Assembly: GCA_963707135.1 (NCBI GenBank)
Contig: CAVPOY010000038.1
Coordinates: 1-64,000, forward strand
Direction of reading: 5' to 3'
DNA length: 64,000 bases
Source of the DNA: JBGSTR01 sp963707135
GTDB lineage: Bacteria > Pseudomonadota > Gammaproteobacteria > Chromatiales > Chromatiaceae
Shown: positions 8,919 through 19,019 of the stretch, one piece after another
How positions within the stretch are numbered: the stretch's first letter is position 1
How the letters are laid out: every line of letters starts with the position of its first letter
Notes under the pieces: model-generated
The model's database searches: none
Told to the model about the DNA's origin: nothing
Seen by the model: only the letters and a program-made list of their open reading frames with translations
Program-made: the position numbers and the translations under genes

Positions 8919-9593
8919 ATGCGTCAGCCCAAGATGATCCTGATCGACCTCGACGGTACGCTGGTGGACAGCGTGCCGGACCTGGCGTACTGCGTGGACG
9001 CCATGATGCAGCGCCTGGGGAGACCACCTCACGGCGAGGCGGCGGTGCGCAATTGGGTCGGCAACGGCGTGGAGCGTCTGGTGCGCCGCGCCCTCATCGG
9101 CCAGTTGGACGGCGAGCCGGACGAGGCCGACTTCGAGCAGGCCTACCCGATATTCCTCGACCTCTATGCCGAGAATACCTCGAAGCGCTCGCGGCTCTAT
9201 CCCGGGGTCAGGGAGGGGATCGACTACCTGAAATCGGCCGGCTACCCGCTCGGCTGCGTCACCAACAAGGCCGCTCGGTTTACCGAGCCGCTGCTGAGTG
9301 ACCTGGGGATTCTGGACGCCTTCGGGGTCGTCATCAGCGGCGACACCCTGCCGAAGAAGAAACCGGACCCGATGCCGCTGCTGCACGCGGCCGGACACTT
9401 CGGCGTAGCGCCGGCCGAATCCCTGATGCTCGGGGACTCGGTCAGCGACGTGAAGGCCGCGCGGGCCGCCGGGTTCGGCGTGGTCTGCGTCAGCTACGGT
9501 TACAACCACGGGCAGGACATACGAGACGCCCGGCCGGATGCCGTCATCGACTCGATGATCGAGCTAAAGGGCCTTCTGGCCGCGGCGGCCTGA
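8919..9593 (+). CDS. gph: Phosphoglycolate phosphatase
   Basis: HAD-superfamily phosphatase that removes 2-phosphoglycolate formed by Rubisco oxygenation or DNA repair. 224 residues. The nucleophile motif is DLDGTLVDSVPDLA; motif II is CVTNKA; the Lys motif is in LPKKKPDP; the acidic motif is LGDSVSDV. The cap domain lies at about residues 18-90. It follows rpe by 26 bp, as is common in gammaproteobacteria, and leads into trpE. Confidence 0.95.
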   Translation: MRQPKMILIDLDGTLVDSVPDLAYCVDAMMQRLGRPPHGEAAVRNWVGNGVERLVRRALIGQLDGEPDEADFEQAYPIFLDLYAENTSKRSRLYPGVREGIDYLKSAGYPLGCVTNKAARFTEPLLSDLGILDAFGVVISGDTLPKKKPDPMPLLHAAGHFGVAPAESLMLGDSVSDVKAARAAGFGVVCVSYGYNHGQDIRDARPDAVIDSMIELKGLLAAAA

Positions 9594-9750
9594 GGGCTCA
9601 CGACTAGCCCCTGTCGACCGGTTGGGGCAATCACGACGATTCGGAGCATTGCACACTTGATCGGGACTGGGCTGCGAGGCACGACGGGGTGGCGATGGTG
9701 GCGCTGAGAGTCCTCGGCGACGCGTTCAGCCCCCTTGCCCGGAGACCCCG

Positions 9751-11251
9751 ATGACCCGCGAAGACTTCCGAACCCTGGCCGACCAGGGCTACAACCGTAT
9801 CCCCCTCGTCTGCGAGGTCCTGGCCGACCTCGACACCCCCTTGAGCGTCTACCTCAAGCTCGCCGAGGGACCGAGCTCCTACCTCTTCGAATCCGTACAG
9901 GGCGGCGAGAAATGGGGCCGCTACTCGATCATCGGTCTCCCCTGCCGCACCCGGGTCAGAATTGCCGGTCACCGGGTCACGCTCGAGCGAGACGGCGTCC
10001 CGGTCGAGGAGGTCCAATCACCGGACCCGTTGACCTGGATCGAGGAGTTCCAGCGGCGCTTCCGGGTCGCCAGCCATCCCGGGATGCCGCGATTCACCGG
10101 CGGACTCGTCGGCTACTTCGGCTACGACACCATTCGCTACATCGAGCCCCGGCTGGCCCGTTGCCCCAACCCGGATCAGCTCGGAACACCGGACATCCTG
10201 CTGATGGTCTCCGACGAGGTCGTCGTCTTCGACAACCTCGCCGGGCGCATGTACATCATTCTGCACCTGGACCCGGAGGCCGGCGATACGCTCGAGTCCG
10301 GCGAGGCGAGGATGGCCGAGCTGATCACCCGGATGCAGCGCGGGGCGCCGCGAGACACGGGGCGGAGCGAACGGCGAATCCAGGAGAGCGACTTCGTCTC
10401 CGGATTCACCGAGGACGGCTTCGAGCAAGCGGTGCGGCGGATCAAGGACTACATCCTGGAAGGTGACTGCATGCAGGTCGTGCTGTCGCAGCGCCTGTCG
10501 GTGCCCTATCAGGCGCCCGCCGCTCGATCTCTACCGCGCGCTGCGCGGCCTGAACCCGTCGCCCTACATGTACTTCCTGGACCTGGACGAATTCCAGATC
10601 GTCGGCTCGTCGCCCGAGATCCTGACCCGGCTCGAGGACGGTGTGGTCACGGTGCGACCGATCGCGGGTACCCGCCGGCGCGGGTACTCGGATGACGAGG
10701 ACCGTGCACTGGAGGCGGAATTGCTGGCGGACCCGAAGGAGCTCGCCGAGCACCTGATGCTGATCGACCTCGGGCGCAACGACACGGGCCGCGTCGCGAA
10801 GGTCGGCAGCGTGCGCGTCACCGACAGGATGATCGTCGAGCGCTATTCGCACGTCATGCACATCGTCTCGAACGTGGTCGGCGAGCTGCGCGACGGCATG
10901 AGCGCGATGGACGTGCTGCGGGCCACCTTCCCGGCCGGCACCGTCTCCGGGGCCCCGAAGATCCGGGCGATGGAGATCATCGACGAGCTGGAGCCGGTCA
11001 AGCGCGGGGTCTACTCGGGCGCCGTCGGTTATCTGTCCTGGAACGGCAACATGGACACGGCGATCGCGATCCGTACCGCGGTGATTAAGGATGGCGTGCT
11101 GCACATCCAGGCCGGGGCCGGCGTGGTCGCCGATTCAGTACCCGCCCTGGAGTGGGAGGAGACCATGAACAAGGGGCGGGCGATCTTCCGCGCCGTCGCC
11201 ATGGCCGAGGCCGGCATCGATCGCCACGCGTGCGGGCGCGGAGGGGGCTGA
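9751..11251 (+). pseudogene. trpE: Anthranilate synthase component I (one frameshift)
   Basis: Makes anthranilate from chorismate with TrpG. The N-terminal part carries a SYLFESVQGG feedback-site motif and reads to about 10515. There an extra C in the run 10516-10518 shifts the frame; dropping it gives VPYQAPPLDLYRALRGLNPS and joins the C-terminal half (GTRRRG, DLGRNDTGRV, GTVSGAPKIRAME) without loss. Total length 1501 bp is 3n+1. All catalytic motifs survive, so a sequencing error or a very recent mutation is likely. It is the first gene of trpEGDC. Confidence 0.9.
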
Positions 11252-11253
11252 TC

Positions 11254-11837
11254 ATGTTGCTGATGATCGACAATTACGACTCCTTTACCTACAACCTGGT
11301 GCAGTACCTGGGTGAGCTCGGCGCGGACGTGCGGGTGGTGCGCAACGATGAGCTCACCGTCGAGCAGGTGGTGGGACTCCATCCGGAGCGGATCGTGATC
11401 TCGCCCGGGCCCTGCACCCCGAACGAGGCCGGGATCTCGGTTCCCGCTGATTCGGTCGATGGCCGGACGGGTGCCGATCCTCGGCGTCTGCCTCGGTCAC
11501 CAGTCCATCGGCCAGGCCTTCGGCGGGCGAATCGTCAAGGCGCGCGCCGTGATGCACGGCAAGACCTCGCCGATTCATCACTCGGGTCAGGGCGTTTTCA
11601 ATGGGCTCGACAACCCGTTCGAGGCCACCCGCTACCACTCGCTGATCATCGAACGCGGGACCCTGCCCGACTTGCCTGGAGGTCACCGCCTGGACCGAGA
11701 ACGACCGCGGCGATCCGGACGAGATCATGGGCGTGCGACACCGGGAGCTCCCGATCCAGGGGGTCCAGTTCCACCCCGAGTCCATCCTGACCCGGCACGG
11801 GCACGACCTGTTGCGCAATTTCATCGAGGACCGATAG
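11254..11837 (+). pseudogene. trpG: Anthranilate synthase component II, glutamine amidotransferase (two frameshifts)
   Basis: Class I glutamine amidotransferase that supplies ammonia to TrpE. The start is MLLMIDNYDSFTYNL. An extra C at 11443-11445 breaks the frame just before the catalytic block GVCLGHQSIGQAFGG, where Cys is the nucleophile. An extra T at 11672-11673 breaks it again before the tail, which holds GVQFHPES (catalytic His and Glu). Removing both insertions gives one protein of about 193 residues ending FIEDR. It begins two bases after trpE. The intact order of motifs suggests error or very recent damage. Confidence 0.9.
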
Positions 11838-11844
11838 GCGAATC

Positions 11845-12868
11845 ATGGACATCAAGCAGGCCATTGGCGCGTGCATCGAGGGCACCGATCTCGGCGCCGA
11901 GCAGATGACCGAGGTCATGCGCGCCATCATGACCGGGGGCGCCACCGCGGCCCAGATCGCCGGATTTCTGGTGGCCTTGCGGATGAAGGGCGAGACGGTC
12001 GCCGGAGATCGCCGCCGCAGCCGCGGTGATGCGCGAGCTCGCCGCCGGTGTCGATATCTCCGGCCTGGATCACGTCGTGGATATCGTCGGCACCGGCGGC
12101 GATGCCTCCGGAACCTTCAATGTCTCGACGACCGCGATGTTCGTCGCGGCCGCGGCCGGTTGTCATGTGGCCAAGCACGGCAACCGCTCGGTGTCGAGCA
12201 AGTCGGGTGCCGCGGACGTCCTCGAGGCCGCGGGCATCAGGCTGGACCTCACGCCGGAACAGGTTGAGCGCTGTGTCCGCGAGGTGGGTGTCGGCTTCAT
12301 GTTTGCGCCGGGCCACCACGGCGCGATGAAACATGCGATTGGGCCGCGACGGGAGCTCGGCGTGCGCACGATCTTCAATGTGCTGGGTCCGCTGACCAAT
12401 CCAGCGGGGGTGCCCAACCAGCTTCTGGGCGTCTTCAGCGAGACGCTGCTGGAGCCGCTGGCCGAGGTGCTGCAACGGCTCGGAAGTCGACATGTCCTGG
12501 TGGTTCATGCCCGCGACGGGATCGACGAGATCAGTATCGGCGCGGTCACCGACGTCGCCGAGCTGAGGGACGGTGAGATCCGCCGCTACGCTATCCAGCC
12601 CGAGGACTTCGCCTTGACCCGCTCCGGGCTGGAGGCAATCCGCGTCGACGGCCCCGCCGAGAGCCTCGCGATGCTGAGGGGCGTGCTCGAGAACGTCCCG
12701 GGTCCGGCCCGCGACATTGTTCAGCTCAATGCCGGCGCCGCCATCTATGTGGCCGGCCGCGCGCTCACCCTGGCCGAGGGGGTCGCGCGGGCCGGAGCGG
12801 CCATCGCGGGGGGCGACGCGCTGCGGCAGCTCCAACGTCTGGCCGCTTTCACTCAAAGCCTCGATTGA
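11845..12868 (+). pseudogene. trpD: Anthranilate phosphoribosyltransferase (one frameshift)
   Basis: Transfers the phosphoribosyl group of PRPP to anthranilate. An extra G at 12004-12005 (after MKGETVA) shifts the frame; without it the chain continues EIAAAAAVMRELAAG and reads to 12868. Motifs: GTGGDASGTFNVST for PRPP and Mg binding, KHGNRSVSSKSG, and GPLTNPAG. Total length 1024 bp is 3n+1. The start MDIKQAIGACIEG lies eight bases after trpG. Confidence 0.92.
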
Positions 12869-12901
12869 GGTCAGATTCGTCGAGAGGTCCGAACCCCAGC
12901 A

Positions 12902-13702
12902 ATGCCCGATACCCCGGACATCCTAAAGAAGATCTGCCACCGCAAGTCCCAAGAGGTGCTGGCGCGAGAGGAGCGCCTACCGTTGCAGCAGCTCGCCGCC
13001 GATGCGCGGGCGGCCGCACCGACTCGCGGATTCGCCGCGGCGTTGGAGGCCCTGGCCGGTCTGGGCCAGCCGGCCGTGATCGCCGAGATCAAGAAGGCAA
13101 GTCCCAGCAAGGGCGTGCTGCGAGAGGACTTCCGGCCGGCGGAGATCGCCGAGAGCTATGCCCGCGGCGGCGCCGCCTGCCTGTCGGTGCTTACGGACGT
13201 CGATTTCTTTCAGGGCAGCGACGCCCATTTGCAGCAGGCGCGAGCCGCGTGCGCGCTCCCGGTCATCCGCAAGGACTTCATCATCGACCCGTATCAGGTT
13301 TACGAGGCGCGGGCCATCGGCGCGGACTGCGTCCTTCTGATCGTTGCCTGTCTCGGTGATGCCCAGTTGCGCGAGCTGAGCGACCTGGCGCACGAGCTCG
13401 GCATGGACGTGTTAGTGGAGGTGCACGACGGCGAGGAGCTGAATCGGGCACTGCGGGTGCCGGGCCGGCTGATCGGCATCAACAACCGCAACCTGCGCAC
13501 CTTCGAGGTGAGTCTGCAGACGACCCTCGGCCTGCTGGACGCCATTCCGCAGGACCGGCTGCTGGTCACCGAGAGCGGCATTCTGGGACCCGAGGACGTG
13601 ACGCGGCTGCGGGAGCGGGGAGTCCACGCATTTCTGGTCGGCGAGGCATTTATGCGCGCGGAGGACCCGGGCGCCGAACTTCGCCGTCTGTTTTTCGGTT
13701 AA
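12902..13702 (+). CDS. trpC: Indole-3-glycerol phosphate synthase
   Basis: Closes the indole ring from CdRP. 266 residues, intact, unlike the three genes before it. TIM-barrel marks: VIAEIKKASPSKG (catalytic Lys), FFQGSDAHL, IRKDFIIDPYQ, LIGINNRNLRTF, TESGI, and LVGEAFMRAEDP at the phosphate site. It follows trpD by 33 bp. A GCCCCG-TCG-CGGGGC hairpin without a T run lies at about 13749 between it and the convergent crp gene. Confidence 0.96.
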   Translation: MPDTPDILKKICHRKSQEVLAREERLPLQQLAADARAAAPTRGFAAALEALAGLGQPAVIAEIKKASPSKGVLREDFRPAEIAESYARGGAACLSVLTDVDFFQGSDAHLQQARAACALPVIRKDFIIDPYQVYEARAIGADCVLLIVACLGDAQLRELSDLAHELGMDVLVEVHDGEELNRALRVPGRLIGINNRNLRTFEVSLQTTLGLLDAIPQDRLLVTESGILGPEDVTRLRERGVHAFLVGEAFMRAEDPGAELRRLFFG

Positions 13703-13813
13703 TGACTAGACGGCGAATGGGCAGCCCGGACTTGGACGGGTCTTGAGCGTGCCCCGTCGCGGGGCGACCATCCTGGAGTCAGGTCCCGTGACCCGACCCC
13801 GGGTCGTGCCGGA

Positions 13814-14467
13814 CTAGCGTGTCCCGAACACCACGATGGTCTTTCCCTTGACGCTCACCAGCCCCTGTTCCTCCAGGCTCTTAAGCACGCGCCCGGCCAT
13901 TTCGCGCGAGCAGCCGACGATCCGGCCCAGCTCCTGCCGGGTCACCCGTATCTGCATCCCGTCCGGGTGGGTCATGGCGTCCGGCTGCTTGCAGAGGTCC
14001 AGCAGGGTGCCCGCTATTCGGCCGGTGACATCCAGGAACGCCAGATGCCCGACCTTGCGGCTGGTCTGACGCAGCCGCTGCGAGAGCTGGAGGCCGACCC
14101 CGTATAGGAAATCCTTGGCGTAATCCTTCATCTCGTTATCGAGCAGCCGATCCATGCGCTGATAGGTGATCTCGGCCACGCGACATTTCGTTCTTGTGCG
14201 GATGATCACACTTCGGGTGTTTTGGGGTATGAATAAGCCCATCTCGCCGATGAACTCCCCCTTGTTGATATAGGCCAGAAGAAGCTCGCGCCTGTCCTCG
14301 TCATCGATCAACGCGGCGACGGAACCCTCTATAAGGTAATAGAGGCTCTCCGCGGGCTCTCCTTGCCGGATGAAATCCACGTTCTTGTCGTAGCTCTTGG
14401 TATGGCAGAACGAAAGAAAGGGCTCCAGCCAACGTGGGTCTTGCTTTGGTGGGATTAGAATAGTCAT
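13814..14467 (-). CDS. crp: cAMP receptor protein (CRP/Vfr type)
   Basis: Global transcription regulator. From the ATG at 14467 it is 217 residues. The cyclic-nucleotide-binding domain contains GEFIGEMGLF and TRSV at the cAMP phosphate site, and the dimer helix carries the Thr-Ser pair in RQTSRKVG expected for cAMP sensing. The helix-turn-helix is VTRQELGRIVGCSREMAGRV, close to that of CRP. A longer frame from 14524 exists, but the shorter start matches family length. Divergent to it is an OsmC/YhfA-type gene, the same pairing as in E. coli. Confidence 0.93.
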   Translation of the reverse strand: MTILIPPKQDPRWLEPFLSFCHTKSYDKNVDFIRQGEPAESLYYLIEGSVAALIDDEDRRELLLAYINKGEFIGEMGLFIPQNTRSVIIRTRTKCRVAEITYQRMDRLLDNEMKDYAKDFLYGVGLQLSQRLRQTSRKVGHLAFLDVTGRIAGTLLDLCKQPDAMTHPDGMQIRVTRQELGRIVGCSREMAGRVLKSLEEQGLVSVKGKTIVVFGTR

Positions 14468-14641
14468 TGTTCCGGGTGTCGCAGCTCCAAGGTTCGCCCT
14501 TGATTCTAGGCAAGGTCCTGCCACTTGTCGAACTGTGGTAGCCTCCCGCCGTCATACGGCCCTCGGGGGCGCTGACGCGACCCGATCGATGCCCGATTCG
14601 GCGCTGGCGGCACCGGTTCCTGTTCGTATTCGGGAGAAGAC

Positions 14642-15058
14642 ATGAAGGCTCGGGTGAAGTGGATCGATGGTGCTGCGATGCTCGGCGAGTCGGGCTCCGG
14701 GCATGGCGTGGTGATGGATGGGCCGCCGGAGCTCGGCGGTCGCAACGTCGGTGTCCGCCCGATGGAGATGCTGCTGATTGGCATGGGCGGGTGCACCCAG
14801 TTCGACGTGCTGCTGATCCTGCGTAAGGCGCGCCAGTCGGTCACGGACTGCGTGGTTGAGCTCGTGGCCGAGCGTTCCAAGACCGATCCCAAGGTCTTCA
14901 CGCGGATCCATGCCCACTTTATCCTCTCCGGGCGTGATCTGGACCCCCACCACGTGGAGCGCGCGATCCGCTTGAGCGCCGAGAAGTACTGCTCCGCGTC
15001 GATCATGCTCGGCGCCACCGCGTCCATCACCCACGATTTCGAGATTCGCGATGCGTGA
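14642..15058 (+). CDS. OsmC-family protein (YhfA-like)
   Basis: 138-residue OsmC/Ohr-superfamily protein. The usual redox Cys lies in IGMGGCTQFDV; a second Cys is in EKYCSASIML. This layout fits the OsmC/YhfA branch, whose members can reduce peroxides, though its role here is unproved. It is divergent from crp and overlaps the next gene by 8 bp, so the two are probably translated together. Confidence 0.88.
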   Translation: MKARVKWIDGAAMLGESGSGHGVVMDGPPELGGRNVGVRPMEMLLIGMGGCTQFDVLLILRKARQSVTDCVVELVAERSKTDPKVFTRIHAHFILSGRDLDPHHVERAIRLSAEKYCSASIMLGATASITHDFEIRDA

Positions 15059-16679
15059 CGCTCGCGCGGAGTTCGACGCGCTTTCCGAAGAGTTCTATTC
15101 GGTCTGGTTTCGTTTTCACCCGGACCGGGCCCTCGAGGCGGGCATCGCCGACTACGGCGGTCTGCTGCCGGCCCAGGACGACGACGATCTGGCGGCACTC
15201 CGCGGCTGGCTCGAGAACTTGATCATGGGCCTCGAAGAGATCGATTACGCCGCGCTGGATGTTGACCGGCGGCTTGATCTGGAGCTGATGTACGGGGCCG
15301 CGCGGGTCGAGCACCGGGAGATCGCCGCCTTCGACTGGCGCCGGCGCGATCCGCAGCGTTTTCTTCCGGTCGGGGAGATCTACCGGCTGACCCTTCAGCC
15401 GCCAGAGGACCTGCGTCCGGCGCTGGCGCAACTGCTCGCCGCGGTCCCCGAGTATCTGCGTCAGGCCCAGGCGCACCTGCGCGACGTCGCTGAGGGGCTC
15501 GCGCCGACGATGGTCCGCGCCGCCGCCCGGGAGGCCGACAGCGGTCGTTGCTATCTTCGCGAGCTCGCCCGAAGCCCTTGGCTTCGTCGTCACTGCTACG
15601 GCCTGAGCGAGCTCGAGTCGCTCGCCGAGGCGGCGTGCGGGTCGCTGACCGGCTACCGGGATCTGCTGTTGGCTGATATTGCGCCGCGGGCACGGGGTGA
15701 GCTGGGGTGCGGGGCGGATCATCTACGCCTGCGGCTGAGCAATCTCCATTTCATGGACTGCGATCCAGGCGCCCTCCGCGAGCCGCTCGCCCGGTCGCTG
15801 CGTCAGACCGAGCTTGCATTGGCGGGGCTGGACACCGGCCAGGACCGCGATCCCTCGGACCTTATCGGCCAGGTCGCTGGACTCGCGTCTCCTCGCGACG
15901 GCACCGCGCAGCGTCATCGCCGGGTCTGCGACGACCTGAGGCGGGAGATCGAGGAGCAGGGGGTCGTGGGCCTGCCGAGCGCGGCGCTCGAGATCAGCGA
16001 GCGCCTGGCCTGTCCAAGGCCGCGCCGACTGGGTGCGGATTATCTGGCTCGGGACACCGGGAGCGGTACCCTGTACCTGCCGGCGGCCCACCCCCGCGCC
16101 GAGCCCCCGGCGAAGATCCGGGCCCGTTGTCTCGCCAAGGGCTGGGGAGGAAGCCACCTGCTGGCGTTCGCTGGCGGCGATCGGGCGCGGCGCATGGCCC
16201 GGCGAGTTTGCAACGGTGTCTCGCTGGTATCGGGTTGGAACCTTTACCTCTGCCGTCGCCTAGCCGATTCATCCGACGGCTCTCGCAGGCACCAGTCGCT
16301 GATGCGGCGACGCGATAGCATCCTGCGCGCCCAGCTGGATCTGGATCTGCACGCGGGCGCGGTCAATTCCGGGCAGGCAATGGCGCACCTCCGCGGACTT
16401 GGTTACGACGAATCCGCGGCGACGGTCGAGCTCGCGCATACGGCCGCTCGACCGGGCGATGCATTGGCCGGGGTGCTCGGGTGGCTGATGTTGGAGCAGA
16501 TCAGGGACCAGCAACGGGAGATCCAGGGTGCGGACTTCTCCGAACGCGAGCTCCACGATCGGCTGGTCGCCCACGGCAGTGTCCCACTACCGCTGGTTCT
16601 CAAGCACGGTCTCGGCTACCCCATGTGGGAGGGGGCCTGCCAGGCCCTGTTTGGGGGCGCGGAAGAAGCGCGGGTCTGA
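15051..16679 (+). CDS. DUF885-like protein lacking the metal site
   Basis: 542 residues, mostly helical. The N-terminus (ALSEEFYSVWFRFHPDRALEAG) and the overall plan match DUF885, a family related to zinc peptidases. In that family HExxPGH and a later EGW provide the metal ligands. Here the aligned segment reads AKGWGGSHLL and the later one reads SGWNLY, so the first His, the Glu, the second His and the distal Glu are all replaced. I infer a non-catalytic member. The start codon overlaps the stop of the OsmC-like gene (GATGCGTGA). Confidence 0.65.
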   Translation: MRDARAEFDALSEEFYSVWFRFHPDRALEAGIADYGGLLPAQDDDDLAALRGWLENLIMGLEEIDYAALDVDRRLDLELMYGAARVEHREIAAFDWRRRDPQRFLPVGEIYRLTLQPPEDLRPALAQLLAAVPEYLRQAQAHLRDVAEGLAPTMVRAAAREADSGRCYLRELARSPWLRRHCYGLSELESLAEAACGSLTGYRDLLLADIAPRARGELGCGADHLRLRLSNLHFMDCDPGALREPLARSLRQTELALAGLDTGQDRDPSDLIGQVAGLASPRDGTAQRHRRVCDDLRREIEEQGVVGLPSAALEISERLACPRPRRLGADYLARDTGSGTLYLPAAHPRAEPPAKIRARCLAKGWGGSHLLAFAGGDRARRMARRVCNGVSLVSGWNLYLCRRLADSSDGSRRHQSLMRRRDSILRAQLDLDLHAGAVNSGQAMAHLRGLGYDESAATVELAHTAARPGDALAGVLGWLMLEQIRDQQREIQGADFSERELHDRLVAHGSVPLPLVLKHGLGYPMWEGACQALFGGAEEARV

Positions 16680-16731
16680 CTTAGAGCTGCCAACCGATCC
16701 GTCGGCCGCCCTGGGGCGCGCCGCCGATGAG

Positions 16732-17376
16732 TCAGAGCCAGTAGACGCTTCGGGTCATCAGCCCTGAGGTGAGGCGCATCGCGAGCCGGATCGGCGCCGG
16801 CAGCTCCGACCCGCCGGCAGCCTTGGCGACCTGGGCGTGGTGCACCTCATCGGCTTTCATCTGCTCCAGCACCGAGCGCGTCTTCTCATCCTGTTCGGGA
16901 ATCTGCTCCAGATGACCATCCAGGTGGCGCTCCACCTGCCGTTCCGTCTCGACCACGAAACCCAGGCTCCAGCGGTCCCCGATGAGGCCGGCGGCCGCTC
17001 CGATCGCGAAGGAGCCCGCGTAGAAGAAGGGGTTCAGCAGGCTCTTGCGGTCCCCCAGGTCGTTAAGACGCTCCTCGCACCAGGCGAGATGATCGTTTTC
17101 CTCCTGGGCGGAGCGTTCCAGCCTCTTGCGCGTCTCCGGTAGCCTCGCCGTCAGCGCCTGGCCCTGGTAGAGCGCCTGGGCGCACACCTCGCCCGTGTGG
17201 TTGATCCGCATCAGCCGCGCCACGTGTTTGCGCTGCTGGGCATCGAGCTCCGGTTCGGGGAGGCCGGCCGAGGGGTTTTGTCGCTCCGTGGTCCTCGGGT
17301 GCCCGAAGATCGTGCGCAGAGCGTCGTCTAACTGTATCAGCAGCCGATCGGCACCGGAGTAGTCTCGGGTGTTCAT
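16732..17376 (-). CDS. coq7: Demethoxyubiquinone hydroxylase
   Basis: Di-iron monooxygenase of late ubiquinone synthesis. From the ATG at 17376 it is 214 residues (MNTRDYSGADRLLIQLDDAL). Iron ligands are seen in the family pattern: Glu in NHTGEVCAQALYQGQ, ExxH in QEENDHLAWCEERL, and later VETERQVERHL and KADEVHHAQ. A longer frame from 17427 exists but has no better start. Implies aerobic or microaerobic ubiquinone synthesis. Confidence 0.95.
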   Translation of the reverse strand: MNTRDYSGADRLLIQLDDALRTIFGHPRTTERQNPSAGLPEPELDAQQRKHVARLMRINHTGEVCAQALYQGQALTARLPETRKRLERSAQEENDHLAWCEERLNDLGDRKSLLNPFFYAGSFAIGAAAGLIGDRWSLGFVVETERQVERHLDGHLEQIPEQDEKTRSVLEQMKADEVHHAQVAKAAGGSELPAPIRLAMRLTSGLMTRSVYWL

Positions 17377-17557
17377 GGTGGAAAGTCCTGTGCGGTGAGT
17401 CGGATGGGGACGCTGATCATAGGCCACCCTGCCAGGCGATCGGCTGGCGATTCCATGGCGCGGATCTGGAATCGCTTAAACATCAGTCGGTTGCGTGGTC
17501 GGCGCCGGCGGGACATCTTCGACCCCACCCGAATTCTGCGCGTGCGGTGTCTCCGAT

Positions 17558-18766
17558 TCAACGTTCGGGTGATGGGTCTCGGATCTGGCGCGCGATCAAC
17601 TCCACCGGGTGGCAGACCTCGACTCGAAGCCCTGCCTCGCGGATGCCGGCAGCGAGGTGCAACGCGCACCCGGCGTTGGTCGTGACAACGATATCGGGAG
17701 CGGCCCGGGCTATCGCTTTCGATTTATCGGCCAGAAGGGACTCGGCCATCGCGGGCTGCTGGATCATGTAGGTTCCGGCAGCCCCGCAGCAACGGCTGTT
17801 GCCCGTAAGGGCGTCGACCTCGAGTCCAGGAATGCGGCTCAGCAGGCGATGGACGGCCGCGTTTCCGCCGAGCAGATTCCGGTGCGAACAGGGCTCGTGC
17901 ACCAGGACCCGGCGGGGCAATGGGAGAAGCTCAAATCCGCTCAGAAGGGAGCCGCGGTCAAGCATCTCGCAGATCTCCACGGCGTCGGCGGCGCCGGGCC
18001 GGCCCTCCCTGAGCTCGGCGACGCAGGCGCTGGCCAACCCGACCAGAGGGACCCTTGATTCGGGCCTGAAACAGGCGGAGCGACGTTGGTCGGCGTCGGC
18101 GGGCAGTCCGTTGTGTCGCAGCATCGCGCCGCAGCAGGCGGGTCGGTCAGAGACGAACGCGGGCAGCCCGATCCGGTCGAAAACCTGCAGCGCGGCCTGG
18201 AGCGCGGGGCCCTGGGCGGCCGTTCCCATGCAGCCGGCGAAGAGCTCGATTTCGGGTTGTTCCGGACTCCTTGGCTCGATTCGCCTGGGCGGCGCGCCCA
18301 GAACGGTGGCTATCCGATGATAGGGGCGGACGTGCTTCCAACCCGCCAGCCCGATCAGCTCCGCCAGCCGGGCGGCGCCGCTCGTTCTGTAGAGTGCCGA
18401 CAGGGAGCCAAGCCCCGTCGCTACCCGTGCACTGCTCAGTGCCGAAAGCCATCCGCGCTTCCACCGGCGGCGCCAGCGCGGCAGTCGCGCGGTTCGCTCG
18501 GCGTTTGCGCCGTCCGCGAGCCGGCCGAAAGCGACCAGCGAAGGACACATGGCCTCGCAGGCGCGGCACGTAAGACAACCGTCGAGATGGGCGGCAAGGG
18601 TCACGGACATCGCGAGCTGTCCCGACGCCCAGCCCTGGACCAACGCGATGCGCCCGCGGGGGGAGTCCGCCTCGTTGTCGAGCTTGCCGAACGTCGGGCA
18701 GTGCGGCAGGCACAGGCCGCATTTGACGCACTGGTCGGCGAGCCGGAGGAGTTGCTCAGGGGACAC
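17558..18766 (-). CDS. glcF: (Fe-S)-binding oxidoreductase, GlcF-like
   Basis: 402 residues. Two N-terminal [4Fe-4S] motifs: CVKCGLCLPHCP at about residue 14 and CLTCRACEAMCP at about 64. Two CCG-type modules follow: FAGCMG...ACCGA, and EPCSHRN...SRCCGAAGTY. This is the plan of the iron-sulfur subunit of glycolate oxidase and related heterodisulfide-reductase-like proteins. No glcD or glcE flavoprotein lies nearby, so the partner is unknown; the symbol is by likeness only. The start is GTG at 18766. Confidence 0.82.
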   Translation of the reverse strand: MSPEQLLRLADQCVKCGLCLPHCPTFGKLDNEADSPRGRIALVQGWASGQLAMSVTLAAHLDGCLTCRACEAMCPSLVAFGRLADGANAERTARLPRWRRRWKRGWLSALSSARVATGLGSLSALYRTSGAARLAELIGLAGWKHVRPYHRIATVLGAPPRRIEPRSPEQPEIELFAGCMGTAAQGPALQAALQVFDRIGLPAFVSDRPACCGAMLRHNGLPADADQRRSACFRPESRVPLVGLASACVAELREGRPGAADAVEICEMLDRGSLLSGFELLPLPRRVLVHEPCSHRNLLGGNAAVHRLLSRIPGLEVDALTGNSRCCGAAGTYMIQQPAMAESLLADKSKAIARAAPDIVVTTNAGCALHLAAGIREAGLRVEVCHPVELIARQIRDPSPER

Positions 18767-19019
18767 TGCAACCGTGTGGGGCGGTCAGCCCGTGTGGAGC
18801 GGGTAGCAGGGTTGCGAGGCCCGGACCTTATGCATGTTCAGGGGGCGACGGATTCATGATGAGGACATGGTAACCTTCGACAACGCGAAGAACATTCGAA
18901 CCGCCCCGCGCGCGGGGCGCTGCTTCCCCCGGGCCCCACGTATTGCCGCACCCTGGGTGCGCCGACCGCGGAACCGAGGCTAAAGCTGGCGTCCGGGGAA
19001 TACAACGGGACAGCAGGCC

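Noticed and set aside
9594..9750. A trp attenuator leader peptide before trpE
   Set aside because: No short ORF with adjacent Trp codons and no terminator/antiterminator pair was found.
9751..12868. Programmed frameshifting in trpE, trpG and trpD
   Set aside because: Four different sites with no slippery motif or conserved structure, and a shift in genes never known to use it.
13749..13764. Hairpin GCCCCG-TCG-CGGGGC between trpC and crp as an intrinsic terminator
   Set aside because: No T run follows on either strand, so it is not called as a terminator.
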